Shown here piece after piece: positions 53,256 to 63,915 of a stretch of 64,000 bases of DNA (the first letter of the stretch is position 1; every line of letters begins with the position of its first letter). The translations under genes were made by a program, and so were the position numbers. The DNA is from Scylla paramamosain (lineage: Eukaryota; Arthropoda; Malacostraca; Decapoda; Portunidae): contig NC_087158.1 of NCBI RefSeq assembly GCF_035594125.1, positions 789,001 through 853,000 on the forward strand, written 5' to 3'. Under the pieces are notes generated by a model that saw nothing but the letters and a program-made list of their open reading frames with translations, did no database searches and was not told the origin of the DNA.

Positions 53256-53726
53256 CTGCCACACAGATTACAAGCATCATTTACGAGACACACTGCTAGA
53301 GTATCACAGGAAAGTAGACTGGGAGAGAGGGAGAGGAGGAGAGACACTTTAATAGACAGGATCATAGAGAGCAACAGCTTGGCATGTAGACACTCACACC
53401 TCATCCATGTGACTGAAAATCGAAGGTGGAGGGACATGATGGGCCAAGTCACATGACCCGGCATTTCGATCCATACCTTCGCTTGAATTACGAGTGGGTG
53501 TCTGGCTCGCACGCTATTCGTTAGTGTCTCACCCACACCAGCAAGAGAAGGACTGACTGACTGAGTGAACTGAATAAATGCATCACAACAAGATCGTATG
53601 TACGCAAGAGTCACGAGTTGGTACCTTGGTCTCATTATTCGTTAGTTCATCACCCACACCACCAAGAGGACTGACTGACTGATTTAAAGCATCACAACAG
53701 TCCTAACAACACTTCAAGACACTCAC
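53256..53726 (-). other. Ceramidase intron f-g
   Basis: Carries an interspersed duplication: the 53508-53590 region (ATTCGTTAGTGTCTCACCCA...GACTGACTGA) repeats at 53634-53702. No gene was seen. Confidence 0.6.
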
Positions 53727-53927
53727 GTTAAAGATGGACTGGGCCAGGTAGGTGTACTGCTGTCTGTAGGCGGCGCAGGTGTGGGGGCCGAAGATAGTGG
53801 ATGCGGCCTCGTAGCGCTGCACCTGATACTCGTCCCACGTGGCGATGTAGTGGGAGTACACGTTGGACAGACCCGCCAGCACTGGGACCACCCCTTCCAT
53901 GCCGCTCGCCTCCAGCACCGACGCAAC
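53727..53927 (-). CDS. Neutral ceramidase exon f
   Basis: 67 codons in phase 0, acceptor CTAATGAAAG (weak tract, with T/C-rich sequence further up), donor AAC|GTGAGT. It encodes VASVLEASGMEGVVPVLAGL, SNVYSHYIATWDEYQVQRYE and AASTIFGPHTCAAYRQQYTY. The LSNxYxHYIxTxxEYxxQRYEAASTIxGPHT block is the conserved C-terminal catalytic-domain signature, including the tyrosine zinc ligand. Confidence 0.94.
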
Positions 53928-54308
53928 CTTTCATTAGGGAGCAGCGTGAGTTGAGAGAAGAGAAGACCAGGAACTGATCGAAAGATCCTGGAGAGAAGCA
54001 GTTGAGGGAAGAAGATCGAGGGGAAGACAGAGAGTGAGATGAGAGAGTGAATTGCGGTAGAACTGGAAACGATGAGAGTCACAGAGGAAGATGCAAGGGA
54101 TGTAGGACAGAAAGGGATAGACAAAGTAGAATCATGCAGTAGAACCACATGGAGAACCAGAAGCCCATATGCCAGTACATTTCTCCTGAAGCGGCTGAAA
54201 GAGAAAGAAGCAAACAGAAGACCCAGACACGTGAGGGAGTGCCACTTAAAAGGCTACACTCTCAACCAACACCACAACCTACCCGGAATCCCACATCCCT
54301 GTCAGTAC
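53928..54308 (-). other. Ceramidase intron e-f with retroelement remnant
   Basis: Plus-strand sequence near 54070-54120 can be read MRVTEEDARD, typical of the C-terminal end of some arthropod reverse transcriptases. It is heavily decayed and is not a gene. Confidence 0.35.
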
Positions 54309-54434
54309 CTTTTCCCTGAAGCGTCTGCCGCACATGGTGGTGAACTCCCCGGGCACAGGAAGGATGGCCAGCTGCCCCACGAGCCCCACCTGCGTGTCCA
54401 TGATGCGCGGGTGCCACGGGTAGGGCATGTTGAT
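54309..54434 (-). CDS. Neutral ceramidase exon e (zinc-ligand Glu motif)
   Basis: 42 codons in phase 0, acceptor TTTGTGCCGCAG, donor AAG|GTACTG. It encodes INMPYPWHPRIMDTQVGLVG, then QLAILPVPGEFTTMCGRRFR and EK. PGEFTTM carries the family's glutamate zinc ligand. Confidence 0.94.
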
Positions 54435-54468
54435 CTGCGGCACAAACACTAGGCTCAGAATTTTACCT

Positions 54469-55070
54469 TAGACCGTATTCTGAACACTTCCGCGCCGCAT
54501 CCCGCCTGCTTTCCAAAGTGATGCGGGTTTCTGAGGGTGTTTTTACGGTTCCAGTGACGGATTAACAAGACTTCTGCATTACTAAAAGGAGAAATACAAG
54601 GGTGCTTCTACCGTTCTCGTTACAGATTGACAAGATTTCTACTTTATTAAAAGAAAGAACAGACTTAGAACCTGTCTAATCATCTCTGTGGCCTTGGAAA
54701 AATAAAGAGCAAAGCGTTAAAAAAAATACAGCCCATTTTTAATAAGCTAGTTGAGATATCACTGATGTTTTCATGATTCTAGTGACAGATTAACAAGATT
54801 TTTACATTATTAAAAGGAGAAACAATCTTGAGAGCCCGGCTAATCATCTCTGTGGCCTTGGAAAATAAAGAGCAAAGCGTTAAAAAGTACAGTCCATTTT
54901 TAATAAGCTAGTTGAGATATCAATGATGTTTTTGTGATTCTAGTGACAGATTAACAAGATTTTTACATTATTAAAAGGAGAAACACTCTTGAGAGCCCGG
55001 CTAATCATCTCTGTGGCCTTGGAAAAAAAGCCGTAGTGAGAGAGCAAAGCGTTTTTAAATACAGGCCCTG
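54469..55070 (+). mobile_element. MITE-like repeat, copies 4-6 (with tandem duplication)
   Basis: Copy 4 starts GACCGTATTCTGAACACTTC at 54472. Its second half (ATTCTAGTGACAGATTAACA ... CTAATCATCTCTGTGGCCTT) is repeated twice more with a unit of about 155 bp (near 54733-54890 and 54890-55045). The last copy ends AGCGTTTTTAAATACAGGCC. Confidence 0.7.
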
Positions 55071-55336
55071 GAGGTGCGGGGCGTGACGCTTCACACCAGC
55101 TCACACTCGCTTGTTTTGGAATGCGAAGGTTGAGGTAATTGTCTGAGGGGCCGGAAGCTTACCCTGTTCTGGTAAATCATCCACACATTTTTATCTTATT
55201 GTTCTTTTTAATTCTGTGTTGATTTTATTGCACGTGTCGCATTCATATCATTTTTTAATCTTTTTAACTTGTTCTTGTAGTAAATCGTTCACGCTTTTTA
55301 TCCTAATGCTTTGTTTTTAGTTCCTTGTTTACTTTA

Positions 55337-55339
<3 letters not shown>

Positions 55340-55403
<64 letters not shown>
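55340..55403. repeat. (GT)n microsatellite
   Basis: About 31 GT units. Confidence 0.96.
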
Positions 55404-55406
<3 letters not shown>

Positions 55407-55854
55407 CATGTACAGGCATGCGAGCTTTTTTCGGCGTCATATTTACTCTTGTTCTCCTACTTACATCATTCACGTCTTTCATTTTATTGTCATCTTTTTT
55501 TTTTTTTTTTCTCTCTTTTTCTATTTCCGTGTTAGCTGTATCGCGTGCACGACAGTCAGGTGAGTGGTTTACGTCGATGAAAACAAGTTCCGAATGTAAA
55601 CCTCAAATATTCTTCCTTTTCCTTTTTTTTTTTTTTCTTCTTTTTGTATTTCAGTATGCGTATCAAAGTAATGTCTAAGAGTTTTCCGTGGATTAAAATA
55701 AGTACATCATCATAATATTCGTTTTATCATTATTATTTGTTTGTTTATATATTTGTTTATCTATTTATCTGTTCATTACATTCATTTATTTTTGCTTGAG
55801 AGAGAAGCAGAGGAGGATCGGAGGAGGGTAGCAGAAATATTAGTTAACGACTTA

Positions 55855-56115
55855 TTTTGGGTGGAGGAGGAGGAAGAGGAGGAGGAGGAGCAAGAGGTAG
55901 CGGTGGTGGTGGAAGGATGGGGAGAGGGAGAGGTGAGGTGGAGGAGGAGAAGGAGAAAGAGGAGGAGGAGGAGGAGGAGGAGGAATGCAAAGGGAATACA
56001 AATGGAAGCCAAACAGGAGGAGGAGGAGGAGGAGAGGGTGATGGTGGTGGTATAGTGGCGGTGGTGGGAGAGATAGGCGAGGAGGAGGAGGAGGAGGAGG
56101 AGGAGGAGGAGAGTG
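55855..56115. repeat. (GGA)n-rich purine tract
   Basis: Imperfect GGA/GAG triplets on the plus strand for about 260 bp, with short GGT interruptions. Confidence 0.9.
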
Positions 56116-56574
56116 TGGCGGAAGGGATGGGGAGCTGGTCACGTGGCACTGGGCTTCAGATAATCTTCACGACAGATCGGCTTGAGAGCAAAGAGGCCTC
56201 AGGACTTTTGGCGCTTGAGACACTTGGTACTCAGACCACCTGGAGCCCTACATGTCTCTCGAATCAGCCGTCTGGAGTACAGGCCTCGTGTTCCAGCGTG
56301 TGTCTGTCTTGAGGACCATCTGACCTGAGGCACCACCCTCCCCAGTACCAAGTTAGTGTAAACAAAAGAGAGGGAGGGGGAAGAGAGGGGAGTGTGGAGG
56401 GGGAGGGAGAGGGGGGGATCGGAGGAGGCAATGGTAGAAATACTAGCTGAAAAGTAATTGGGGGGTAGGAGGAGGAGGAGGAGAAGTAGGTGGTGGTGAT
56501 GGTGGTGGTGGTGGTGGGGAGGAGGTGGTGGTGATGGTGGTGGCAGTGGGGGGGAGGAGGTGGTCTTTGCTCAC

Positions 56575-56769
56575 CTCACCAGTGTCCAGCAGGATGGGCT
56601 TGGGGGCGTGACAGGCGATCTGCTCCTCTGAGGGTTTGTGCAGCATGCCGCTCACCATGTTCCAGAAGGGGTTGCCCTCCGTGGTGCCCTGCGTGAAGTC
56701 AAAGGCGCCTGGACCGTCGATGGTGCCCGCGGCGAAACTGTAGCCCAGCGCTGGCATGCATGTTGAACT
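56575..56769 (-). CDS. Neutral ceramidase exon d (GYSFAAGTIDGPG motif)
   Basis: 65 codons in phase 0, acceptor GTCTACAG, donor GAG|GTGAGC. It encodes SSTCMPALGYSFAAGTIDGP, GAFDFTQGTTEGNPFWNMVS, then EEQIACHAPKPILLDTGE. GYSFAAGTxDGPGAFDFxQG and QxPKPILLxTGE are strongly conserved family signatures, which gave the first identification of this gene. Confidence 0.95.
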
Positions 56770-56899
56770 CTGTAGACAGCAAGGTGACTCTCCCAGCTTT
56801 CACTATGTTACAACCTCATGTCTCTGTGCATTCTTCTCTCTCTCTCCTTCTTTCACCACATTTTGCCTGTCCCCAGTGTATGGTATGGTACCCTGGAGA

Positions 56900-57420
56900 T
56901 GGTGGAGTGACTGGCGTGTTTGAGATCTATGACAACGAAGAAGGTTTGGGCGTCTCAAGAGGAAGGGCGAGGAGTGTGTGAGAAGGAGGATGCTGGAGAT
57001 GGATCTATACTCGATAGGATAAAGAGAGGAGGACCTAAGAGAAGGTTCATGAATGCAGTGAAGGAAGACATGCTTGGTGATTTGGGCGTGTCAGGAGGAG
57101 GGACGAGGTGTATGTTGAAAGGAGGATGGTGGAAGTGGATGTACCCAGCAGGAGGAAAAGAGGAAGATCTAAGAGAAGGTTCATGGAAGCAGCCAAAGAA
57201 GCCATGTTTGTAATGGGTGTGACTGAGGTGGAAGTGCCAGGAGGAGAGACGAGAAGTATTTTGGAAGGAGAATGATGGAGGTGGATGTACCCAGCAGGAG
57301 CAAACGAGGAAGATCTAAGAGAAGGTTCATGGATGTAGTGAAAGAAAACATGATTGTAATTGATGTGACTGAGAAAGTTGATCCGCTGTGGCGACTCTTG
57401 AAGGGAGGGGCCCAAAGAGG
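56900..57420 (+). repeat. ~138-bp tandem repeat derived from a retroelement 3' end
   Basis: CTAAGAGAAGGTTCATG recurs at about 57034, 57168 and 57307, each followed by GTGAAGGAAGACATG-like text. Translated, the units resemble RSKRRFMDVVKENM, the basic tail often found at the C-terminus of arthropod non-LTR reverse transcriptases. About three to four copies, all degenerate. Confidence 0.6.
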
Positions 57421-57439
57421 TAGAAAAAGAAAGACTCTG

Positions 57440-57730
57440 GGATAAGTTAACTGAATGATTAGTATCTTTGCGCCGCTATAACAAAAATTGGAGAAGATTG
57501 ACTGACTGATTAGTGTAATGGCCGTACAATTACGAGAGGTCTGAGAGGTTAAGTGACTGACTAGTGTTTTGGCTCCACAACAACGAAGACTTTTGATTGG
57601 CTGACTGATTAAGTAACGGCACCATAACAACAAATACTCTTGACTGACAAACAGGTTGAGTAACAGCGCCATAACAACAGACTCATGACTATCTGACTGA
57701 ATAACGCCATAACAACGAGTATTCTTGGCG
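57440..57730. repeat. Degenerate ~60-bp tandem repeat
   Basis: Roughly five or six copies of a unit with GACTGACTGATTAGT and CGCCATAACAACGA, ending 96 bp from ceramidase exon c. Confidence 0.6.
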
Positions 57731-57826
57731 AGAGCAGTTCACGTGAATGTAATGAGACAGAACACTACTGGCAAGCTGCTCGTGGCCAGGAAGTGTAGTG
57801 CGTGTGTGCTGTGGCTGGAGACTCAC

Positions 57827-57934
57827 CGTGTTGCCGCCTTCCAGATGCACCGTATAGTTGGCCATGTCTATGAACTGCTGGGCGAAGAGCACGGGCCCCG
57901 ACACCTTCACCGCGCCAGGGTCGTTGTACAGATC
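57827..57934 (-). CDS. Neutral ceramidase exon c
   Basis: 36 codons in phase 0, acceptor TTGTGTTTGCAG, donor ACG|GTGAGT. It encodes DLYNDPGAVKVSGPVLFAQQ, then FIDMANYTVHLEGGNT, matching the family segment that contains a VxMTxxTV-like strand. The intron before it (on the transcript side) is the one interrupted by the retrotransposon. Confidence 0.9.
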
Positions 57935-58017
57935 CTGCAAACACAACAATAAGCCACTTGTTGAGTCACGTCCATACACCAGCACATGAAGCTCTGAGGA
58001 CTTCAGACAACCAACGT

Positions 58018-58240
58018 GGGGATTATTCTTCAACTTTTCAGTGTAAAATCTCGACTACTTTTTACAGGCTCAAGTTGAATTGTTATTAAGGTTTTGAAGG
58101 ATGTTTCCATGATTGTAATGGTAGTTTAACATGGATTTGATATCATAAAGAGAAAAATATCCACAGGAATATGGATAATGATCTCTGTGGCTTTTTAAAG
58201 TAATTTTTTTTGAGTTTGAAGCGCTTCAAAATAAGAAGAC
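58018..58240 (+). mobile_element. MITE-like repeat, copy 7 (diverged)
   Basis: Weak match to the family consensus: CAGGCTCAAGTTGAATTGTT, GGATGTTTCCATGATTGTAA, GATCTCTGTGGCTTTTTAAA, end AGCGCTTCAAAATAAG. Next to it lies another repeat with AGGCCTACACGTAGCAGTCC (58240-58317). Confidence 0.5.
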
Positions 58241-58324
58241 AAGAATATAAGGAAGTAAGGGGAGCTGCAAGAAGCTTTCAGGCCTACACGTAGCAGTCCC
58301 TGTATGAAGCACGCCTACCTATTT

Positions 58325-61300
58325 TTTTTTTTTTTTTTTTATGTAGGAAGGATACTGGCCAAGGGCAACAAAAATCTAATAAAAAAAAATGCCCACTGTA
58401 ATGCCAGTCCCATAAAAGGGTCAAAGCAGTGGTCAAAAATTGGTGGATAAGTGTCTTGAAACCTCCCTCTTGAAGGGATTCAAGTCATAGGAAGGTGGAA
58501 ATACAGAAGCAGGCAGGGAGTTCCAGAGTTTACCAGAGAAAGGGATGAATGATTGAGAATACTGGTTAACTCTTGCGTTAGAGAGGTGGACAGAATAGGG
58601 GTGAGAGAAAGAAGAAAGTCTTGTGCAGCGAGGCCGCGGAAGGAGGGGAGGCATGCAGTTAGCAAGATCAGAAGAGCAGTTGGCATGAAAATAACGGTAG
58701 AAGACAGCTAGATATGCAACATTGCGGCGGTGAGAGAGGGGCTGAAGACAGTCAGTTAGAGGAGAGGAGTTGATGAGACGAAAAGCTTTTGATTCCACCC
58801 TGTCTAGAAGAGCAGTATGAGTGGAACCCCCCCAGACATGTGAAGCATACTCCACACATGGACGGATAAGGCCCTTGTACAGAGTTAGCAGCTGGGGGAT
58901 GAGAAAAACTGGCGGAGACGTCTCAGAACACCTAACTTCATAGAAGCTGTTTTAGCTAGAGATGAGATGTGAAGTTTCCAGTTCAGATTATAAGTAAAGG
59001 ACAGACCAAGGATGTTCAGTGTAGAAGAGGGGGACAGTTGAGTGTCATTGAAGAAGAGGGGATAGTTGTCTGGAAGGTTGTGTCGAGTTGATAGATGGAG
59101 GAATTGAGTTTTTGAGGCATTGAACAATACCAAGTTTGCTCTGCCCCAATCAGAAATTTTAGAAAGGTCAGAAGTCAGGCGTTCTGTGGCTTCCCTGCGT
59201 GATATGTTTACCTCCTGAAGGGTTGGACGTCTATGAAAAGACGTGGAAAAGTGCAGGGTGGTATCATCAGCGTAGGAGTGGATAGGACAAGAAGTTTGGT
59301 TTAGAAGATCATTAATGAATAATAAGAAGAGAGTGGGTGACAGGACAGAACCCTGAGGAACACCACTGTTAATAGATTTAGGAGAAGAACAGTGACCGTC
59401 TACCACAGCAGCAATAGAACGGTCAGAAAGGAAACTTGAGATGAAGTTACAGAGAGAAGGATAGAAACCGTAGGAGGGTAGTTTGGAAATCAAAGCTTTG
59501 TGCCAGACTCTATCAAAGGCTTTTGAGATGTCCAAGGCAACAGCAAAAGTTTCACCAAAGTCTCTAAAAGAGGATGACCAAGACTCAGTAAGGAAAGCCA
59601 CAAGATCACCACTAGAGCGACCTTGACGGAACCCATACTGGCGATCAGATAGAAGGTTGTGAAGTGATAGATGTTTAAGAATCTTCCTGTTGAGGATAGA
59701 TTCAAAAACTTTAGATAAGCAGGAAATTAAAGCAATAGGACGGTAGTTTGAGGGATTAGAGCGGTCACCCTTTTTAGGAACAGGTTGAATGTAGGCAAAC
59801 TTCCAGCAAGAAGGAAAGGTAGATGTTGACAGACAGAGCTGAAAGAGTTTGACTAGGCAAGGTGCAAGCACGGAGGCACAGTTTCGGAGAACAATAGGAG
59901 GGACCCCATCAGGTCCATAAGCCTTCCGAGGGTTTACGCCAGCGAGGGCATGGAAAACATCATTGCGAAGAATTTTAATACGTGGCATGAAGTAGTCAGA
60001 GGGTGGAGGAGAGGGAGGAACAAGCCCAGAATCATCCAAGGTAGAGTTTTTAACAAAGGTTTGAGCAAAGAGTTCAGCTTTAGAAATAGATGTGATAGCA
60101 GTGGTGCCATCTGGTTGAAGTAGAGGAGGGAAAGGAGAAGAAGCAAAGTTATTGGAGATATTTTTGGCTAGATGCCAGAAATCACGAGGGGAGTTAGATC
60201 TTGAAAGGTTTTGACATTTTCTGTTAATGAAGGAGTTTTTGGCTAGTTGGAGAACAGACTTGGCATGGTTCTGGGCAGAAATATAAAGTGCATGAGATTC
60301 TGGTGATGGAAGGCTTAAGTACCTTTTGTGGGCCACCTTTCTATCATGTATAGCACGAGAACAAGCTGTGTTAAACCAAGGTTTAGAAGGTTTAGGACGA
60401 GAAAAAGAGTGAGGAATGTACGCCTCCATGCCAGACACTATCACCTCTGTTATGCGCTCAGCACACAAAGACGGGTCTCTGACACGGAAGCAGTAGTCAT
60501 TCCAAGGAAAATCAGCAAAATACCTCCTCAGGTCCCCCCAACTAGCAGAGGCAAAACGCCAGAGGCACCTTCGCTTAGGGGGATCCTGAGGAGGGATTGG
60601 AGTGATAGGGCAAGATAAAGATATGAGATTGTGATCGGAGGAGCCCAACGGAGAAGAAAGGGTGACAGCATAAGCAGAAGGATTAGAGGTCAGGAAAAGG
60701 TCAAGAATGTTGGGCGTATCTCCAAGACGGTCAGGAATGCGAGTAGGGTGTTGCACCAATTGCTCATGGAGGATAGCAAAGTTGTAGGCTAGTTCACCAG
60801 GATGGTCAGTGAAGGGAGAGGAAAGCCAAAGCTGGTGGTGAACATTGAAGTCTCCAAGAATGGAGATCTCTGCAAAAGGGAAGAGGGTCAGAATGTGCTC
60901 CACTTTGGAAGTTAAGTAGTCAAAGAATTTCTTATAGTCAGAGGAGTTAGGAGAGAGGTATACAGCACATATAAATTTAGTATGAGAATGACTCTGTAGT
61001 CGTAGCCAGATGGTGGAAAACTCGGAAGATTCAAGAGCGTGGGCACGAGAGCAGGTTAAGTCATTGCGCACATAAACGCAGCATCCAGCTTTGGATCGAA
61101 AATGAGGATAGAGAAAGTAGGAGGGAACAGAAAAGGGGCTACTGTCAGTTGCCTCAGACACCTGAGTTTCAGTGAGGAAAAGAAGATGAGGTTTAGAAGA
61201 GGAGAGGTGGTGTTCTACAGATTGAAAATTAGATCTTAGACCGCGAATGTTGCAGAAGTTAATGAAGGAAAAGTTGAGGGGGATGTCAAGACACTTAGGG

Positions 61301-61330
61301 TCGTCGACGGAAAGGCAGTCCGACCTACAT
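58325..61330 (-). mobile_element. CR1/Jockey-like non-LTR retrotransposon, 5'-truncated, in a ceramidase intron
   Basis: About 3.0 kb on the minus strand, with a poly(A) tail (58321-58340), a short 3' UTR and ORF2 coding for endonuclease and reverse transcriptase. A 7-bp direct repeat AAATAGG flanks it (58318-58324 and 61331-61337), a candidate target-site duplication. No ORF1 is present, so it is 5'-truncated close to the ORF2 start. Truncated relatives lie at 40930-41458 and 35824-35935. The clade assignment is by motif only. Confidence 0.88.
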
Positions 61331-61346
61331 CCTATTTGATCAGCAG
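58433..61346 (-). pseudogene. Retrotransposon ORF2 (AP endonuclease + reverse transcriptase) with one frameshift
   Basis: The open frame runs from about 61346 to 58885 with an APE endonuclease domain: NIRGLRSN start, [14 protein letters not shown] and [10 protein letters not shown]. The reverse transcriptase follows: [53 protein letters not shown] and the catalytic YADD. At about 58894-58900 one base is missing in a C-run, giving SSPSC-stop. Restoring the phase at the same place continues directly into the C-terminal ~150 residues (58433-58880). Earlier Met-like starts are irrelevant because the true ORF2 start is probably lost. The copy looks young but inactive. Confidence 0.9.
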
Positions 61347-61614
61347 ATTTTCAAGATTGTTTCTCCTGTTAATAATATACATAAAAATCCTGCTAATCTA
61401 TCACTAGAACCTGTTAAAAAAAAACAAAAAAAAAACAAGCTCTTTGATCAGCAGATTCTCAAGATTTTCTCCTGTTAATAATATACATAGAAATCCTGCT
61501 AATCTATCACTAGAACCTGTAGAAAAAAAAAAACATCCTTATAAACCAGTGTAACTTCAACTAGAGCCTTTTGGAAGCAGTCAGGGTGCTGCTGGGAAGC
61601 GTTTCAGAGGTCCT
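61338..61614 (-). mobile_element. MITE-like repeat, copy 8 (internally duplicated, cut by the retrotransposon)
   Basis: In minus orientation it starts GGACCTCTGAAACGCTTCCC, just after the exon b donor, and contains GGCTCTAGTTGAAGTTACAC. Its central part (AGGTTCTAGTGATAGATTAG ... AATCTGCTGATCA) occurs twice. It ends abruptly at the retrotransposon target site, so the retrotransposon inserted into it. Confidence 0.66.
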
Positions 61615-61621
61615 AAGTTAC

Positions 61622-61831
61622 CATGGCCTTAGCAAACTGCCTGGTGGCGATGATCTTGGTGCTCTCCATCATGTCCCTGCCCGGCCCCGAGGCGATGCAC
61701 TTCTGGACCCGCCCGTCGCAGGTGGAGGTGGCCAGGTCGCAGGGCAGCCCCGTGTCGATGCAGTGGGGACCCTTGATGTTCGGGCTCACGTCTCCGCAGT
61801 TGGATTGGGCAAAGGCCGCGACGAATTTGCC
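61622..61831 (-). CDS. Neutral ceramidase exon b (catalytic serine motif)
   Basis: 70 codons in phase 0 begin GKFVAAFAQSNCGDVSPN and end ATRQFAKAM, with donor ATG|GTAACT. The serine of NCGDVSPN is the catalytic nucleophile in this family. The Cys-rich stretch CIDTGLPCDLATSTCDGRVQ follows, as in secreted homologues. The acceptor CGACAG has a poor pyrimidine tract. This same acceptor and exon start are copied several times in the adjoining intronic minisatellite. A MITE-like repeat begins within about 8 nt of the donor. Confidence 0.94.
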
Positions 61832-62300
61832 CTGTCGAAAAAGCCACGTTTGAATGACGGAGTGGATGAAATGTTCTTAGCTGGGAGTAAATTATGAGGT
61901 GGATGTAGGAGTGGACAGAGTGACAAGCCAAGCAGTAAAGGAGTAAAACGAATGACTGAACGAAGGCCGCGACAAATTAGTCCTGTCGAAAAAGCCACAT
62001 GTTTGAATGACGGACTGGATGAAATGTTCTTAGTTGGAAGGAAATTTTAAGGTGGATGTTGGAGTGGACAGAGTGATAAGGAGTAAAACGAGAGACTGAA
62101 CGAAGGCAATAACGAATTAGCCATATCAAAAAAGCCACATTGAATGACGCACGGGATAAAATGTTCTTAGTTGGAAGGAAATCATGAGGTGGACGTTGGA
62201 GTGGACAGAGTGACAACACAAGCAGTAAAGGATTAAAACAAGAGACTGAACGAAGGCTGCGACGAATTTGCCCTGTCAAGAAAATCCCTTTAGTGTGAAT
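61815..62300 (-). repeat. ~145-bp tandem repeat that includes the exon b acceptor
   Basis: Four diverged units, starting at the exon b boundary and near 61985, 62115 and 62265. Each contains a copy of GACAG|GGCAAATTCGTCGC-like sequence, GTTTGAATGACGG and AAGAACATTTCATCC. The unit nearest the ceramidase exon is the functional splice site. Confidence 0.8.
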
Positions 62301-63301
62301 GACACGCAGACATTGAAATGCTCTTAGTTGGAAGGCTGGAAGGAAATCATGAAGTGGACGATGGAAAGGACAGAATGTTAAACTAAGTAGGACAGGAAAA
62401 CAGCACGAAGAGAGGAAGGGAAAGGTAGCAAGGGAATTAATGAAGAAACTGACTATATACAAAGGAAGGGAAGGCGATATTAGAGAGGGTAGGAAAGGGA
62501 AAAGAGGAAATTAAGAAGAAGGATAGTTGACAAAATGATAACCTACGTGGGAAAGGAAGACAGTTTGAGGGAGGGAAGGAGAGGGTAAGAAGGGAATTAA
62601 GAAGGAGAAAAGTAGACAGAATGACGATCTAAAATGAGAGGGAGGAAAGAAAAGTGTGTAAAGAAAATGAAAGAAGGGGAGGAGGATAACAGAAAGAGAG
62701 GGATAAAGGGAGGGAATGAGAAAAAGTATGTCCCCCTACACACACACACACACACACACACATAAACCAGGAAGGAAGGGAAGGACAAGACAAACAAGGA
62801 ACAAAAGAAAAAAAAAAAGAAAAACGAAAAGAAAAAAGAAAATAAGCTACTGGAAACCGCAATAGACGAAGATTAGCACAGATGAACAAAGAGAGAAACC
62901 TGAAAGTAGTCTTGTGGTAAACGCTTAATGGCTGAGAGTGAGTGACACCAATGATAGGTTAGCTTAGGTCAGGCAGTGGTGGTGGTGGCTGTGGTGGTGG
63001 TGGTGGTGGTGGTGGTGATGGTGGTGGTGGTGGGAATGTTAATAATAATAAGAAGAAACAAAAAATATCTGAAGTGAATTCGTAATAAATGCAGGAAAGT
63101 GACAGACAGCAATAATAGGTCAGGTCAGGTTAGGTCAGGCAACGGTGGTAGTGGTGGTGGTGGTGGTGGTGGGCAGGAAGGAGAAGAACAAGAAGAACAA
63201 GAATAACAACAAGATTGAAGTGAACTCAAAACAACTGCAAGCAAACAATAGGTCACGTCAGGTCAAGCAACGGTGGTGGTGGAAGGAAGAAATAATAAGA
63301 C

Positions 63302-63333
<32 letters not shown>

Positions 63334-63452
63334 ACAGTAATAACAACAACAAACAAACGACACTAATAATACGTCGTGTCAGGTCAGACATTGGTGGTAG
63401 TGGTGGTTGTGGTGGTGGTGGTGGTGGAGGAAGGAGAGCACAGCGTATTAAC
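62301..63452 (-). other. Remainder of ceramidase intron a-b
   Basis: Purine-rich low-complexity DNA, a short AC run (62740-62762) and three spaced repeats of AGGTCAGG...GGTGGTGGT (about 62965, 63120 and 63255), including GGT and CAA triplet runs. No exon was found. Confidence 0.6.
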
Positions 63453-63583
63453 CTTGCCTGGCATGGCCCCGGGGTTCATGACCTCCTCGAAGAGCTGGGA
63501 CGCGTAGCCCTTGTTGTCGCCCGAGATAAGGGTGTTGGTGTTGTTCATGGAGGTGGGGTGAACCGCGAACCAGTTGACCATAC
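63453..63583 (-). CDS. Neutral ceramidase exon a (first visible; zinc-ligand His motif)
   Basis: The acceptor is GGTTCTCCCAG and the donor AAG|GTTAAT. Two bases complete a split codon, then come 43 codons: MVNWFAVHPTSMNNTN, GDNKGYASQLFEE, NPGAMPGK. The WFAVHPTSMNNTN motif is a hallmark of neutral ceramidases, and its His is a zinc ligand in the family. The entry phase requires the previous exon, outside the window, to end with one base of a split codon, probably Gly. Confidence 0.93.
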
Positions 63584-63628
63584 CTGGGAGAACCGCTCAG
63601 TGATTAGTGCATTAGCCTGGCACGCCCA

Positions 63629-63631
<3 letters not shown>

Positions 63632-63696
<65 letters not shown>
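63632..63696. repeat. (CT)n microsatellite
   Basis: About 32 CT units. Confidence 0.96.
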
Positions 63697-63698
<2 letters not shown>

Positions 63699-63699
<1 letters not shown>

Positions 63700-63915
63700 C
63701 CATATTCTGGAACACTTCTGCGCCCCTCCCTCACTACTTTCAAAAGGCTCTGTATAGTTGAAGTTACACGGGTCTTTATTTGTGTTTATATGGTTCTAGT
63801 GACAGATTAACAAAGTTTCTACATTATTATCAGGAGAAACACTCTTGAGAAACCGGCTAATCATATCTGTGGCCTTTGAAAGTAGTTGTGATGAGAGAGC
63901 AAAGCGTTTCACTTT

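Larger units (their letters stand above)
55071..56574 (-). other. Remainder of ceramidase intron d-e: simple repeats
   Basis: A GT microsatellite (55340-55403), T-rich tracts, then long GGA/GGT purine-rich triplet tracts (about 55855-56115 and 56360-56565). Glu- or Gly-rich open frames over these tracts are compositional artefacts. No exon was found. Confidence 0.6.

Noticed and set aside
55741..56312. Glu-rich and Gly-rich plus-strand frames, and Ser/Pro-rich minus-strand frames
   Set aside because: Compositional product of GGA/GGT triplet tracts inside a ceramidase intron.
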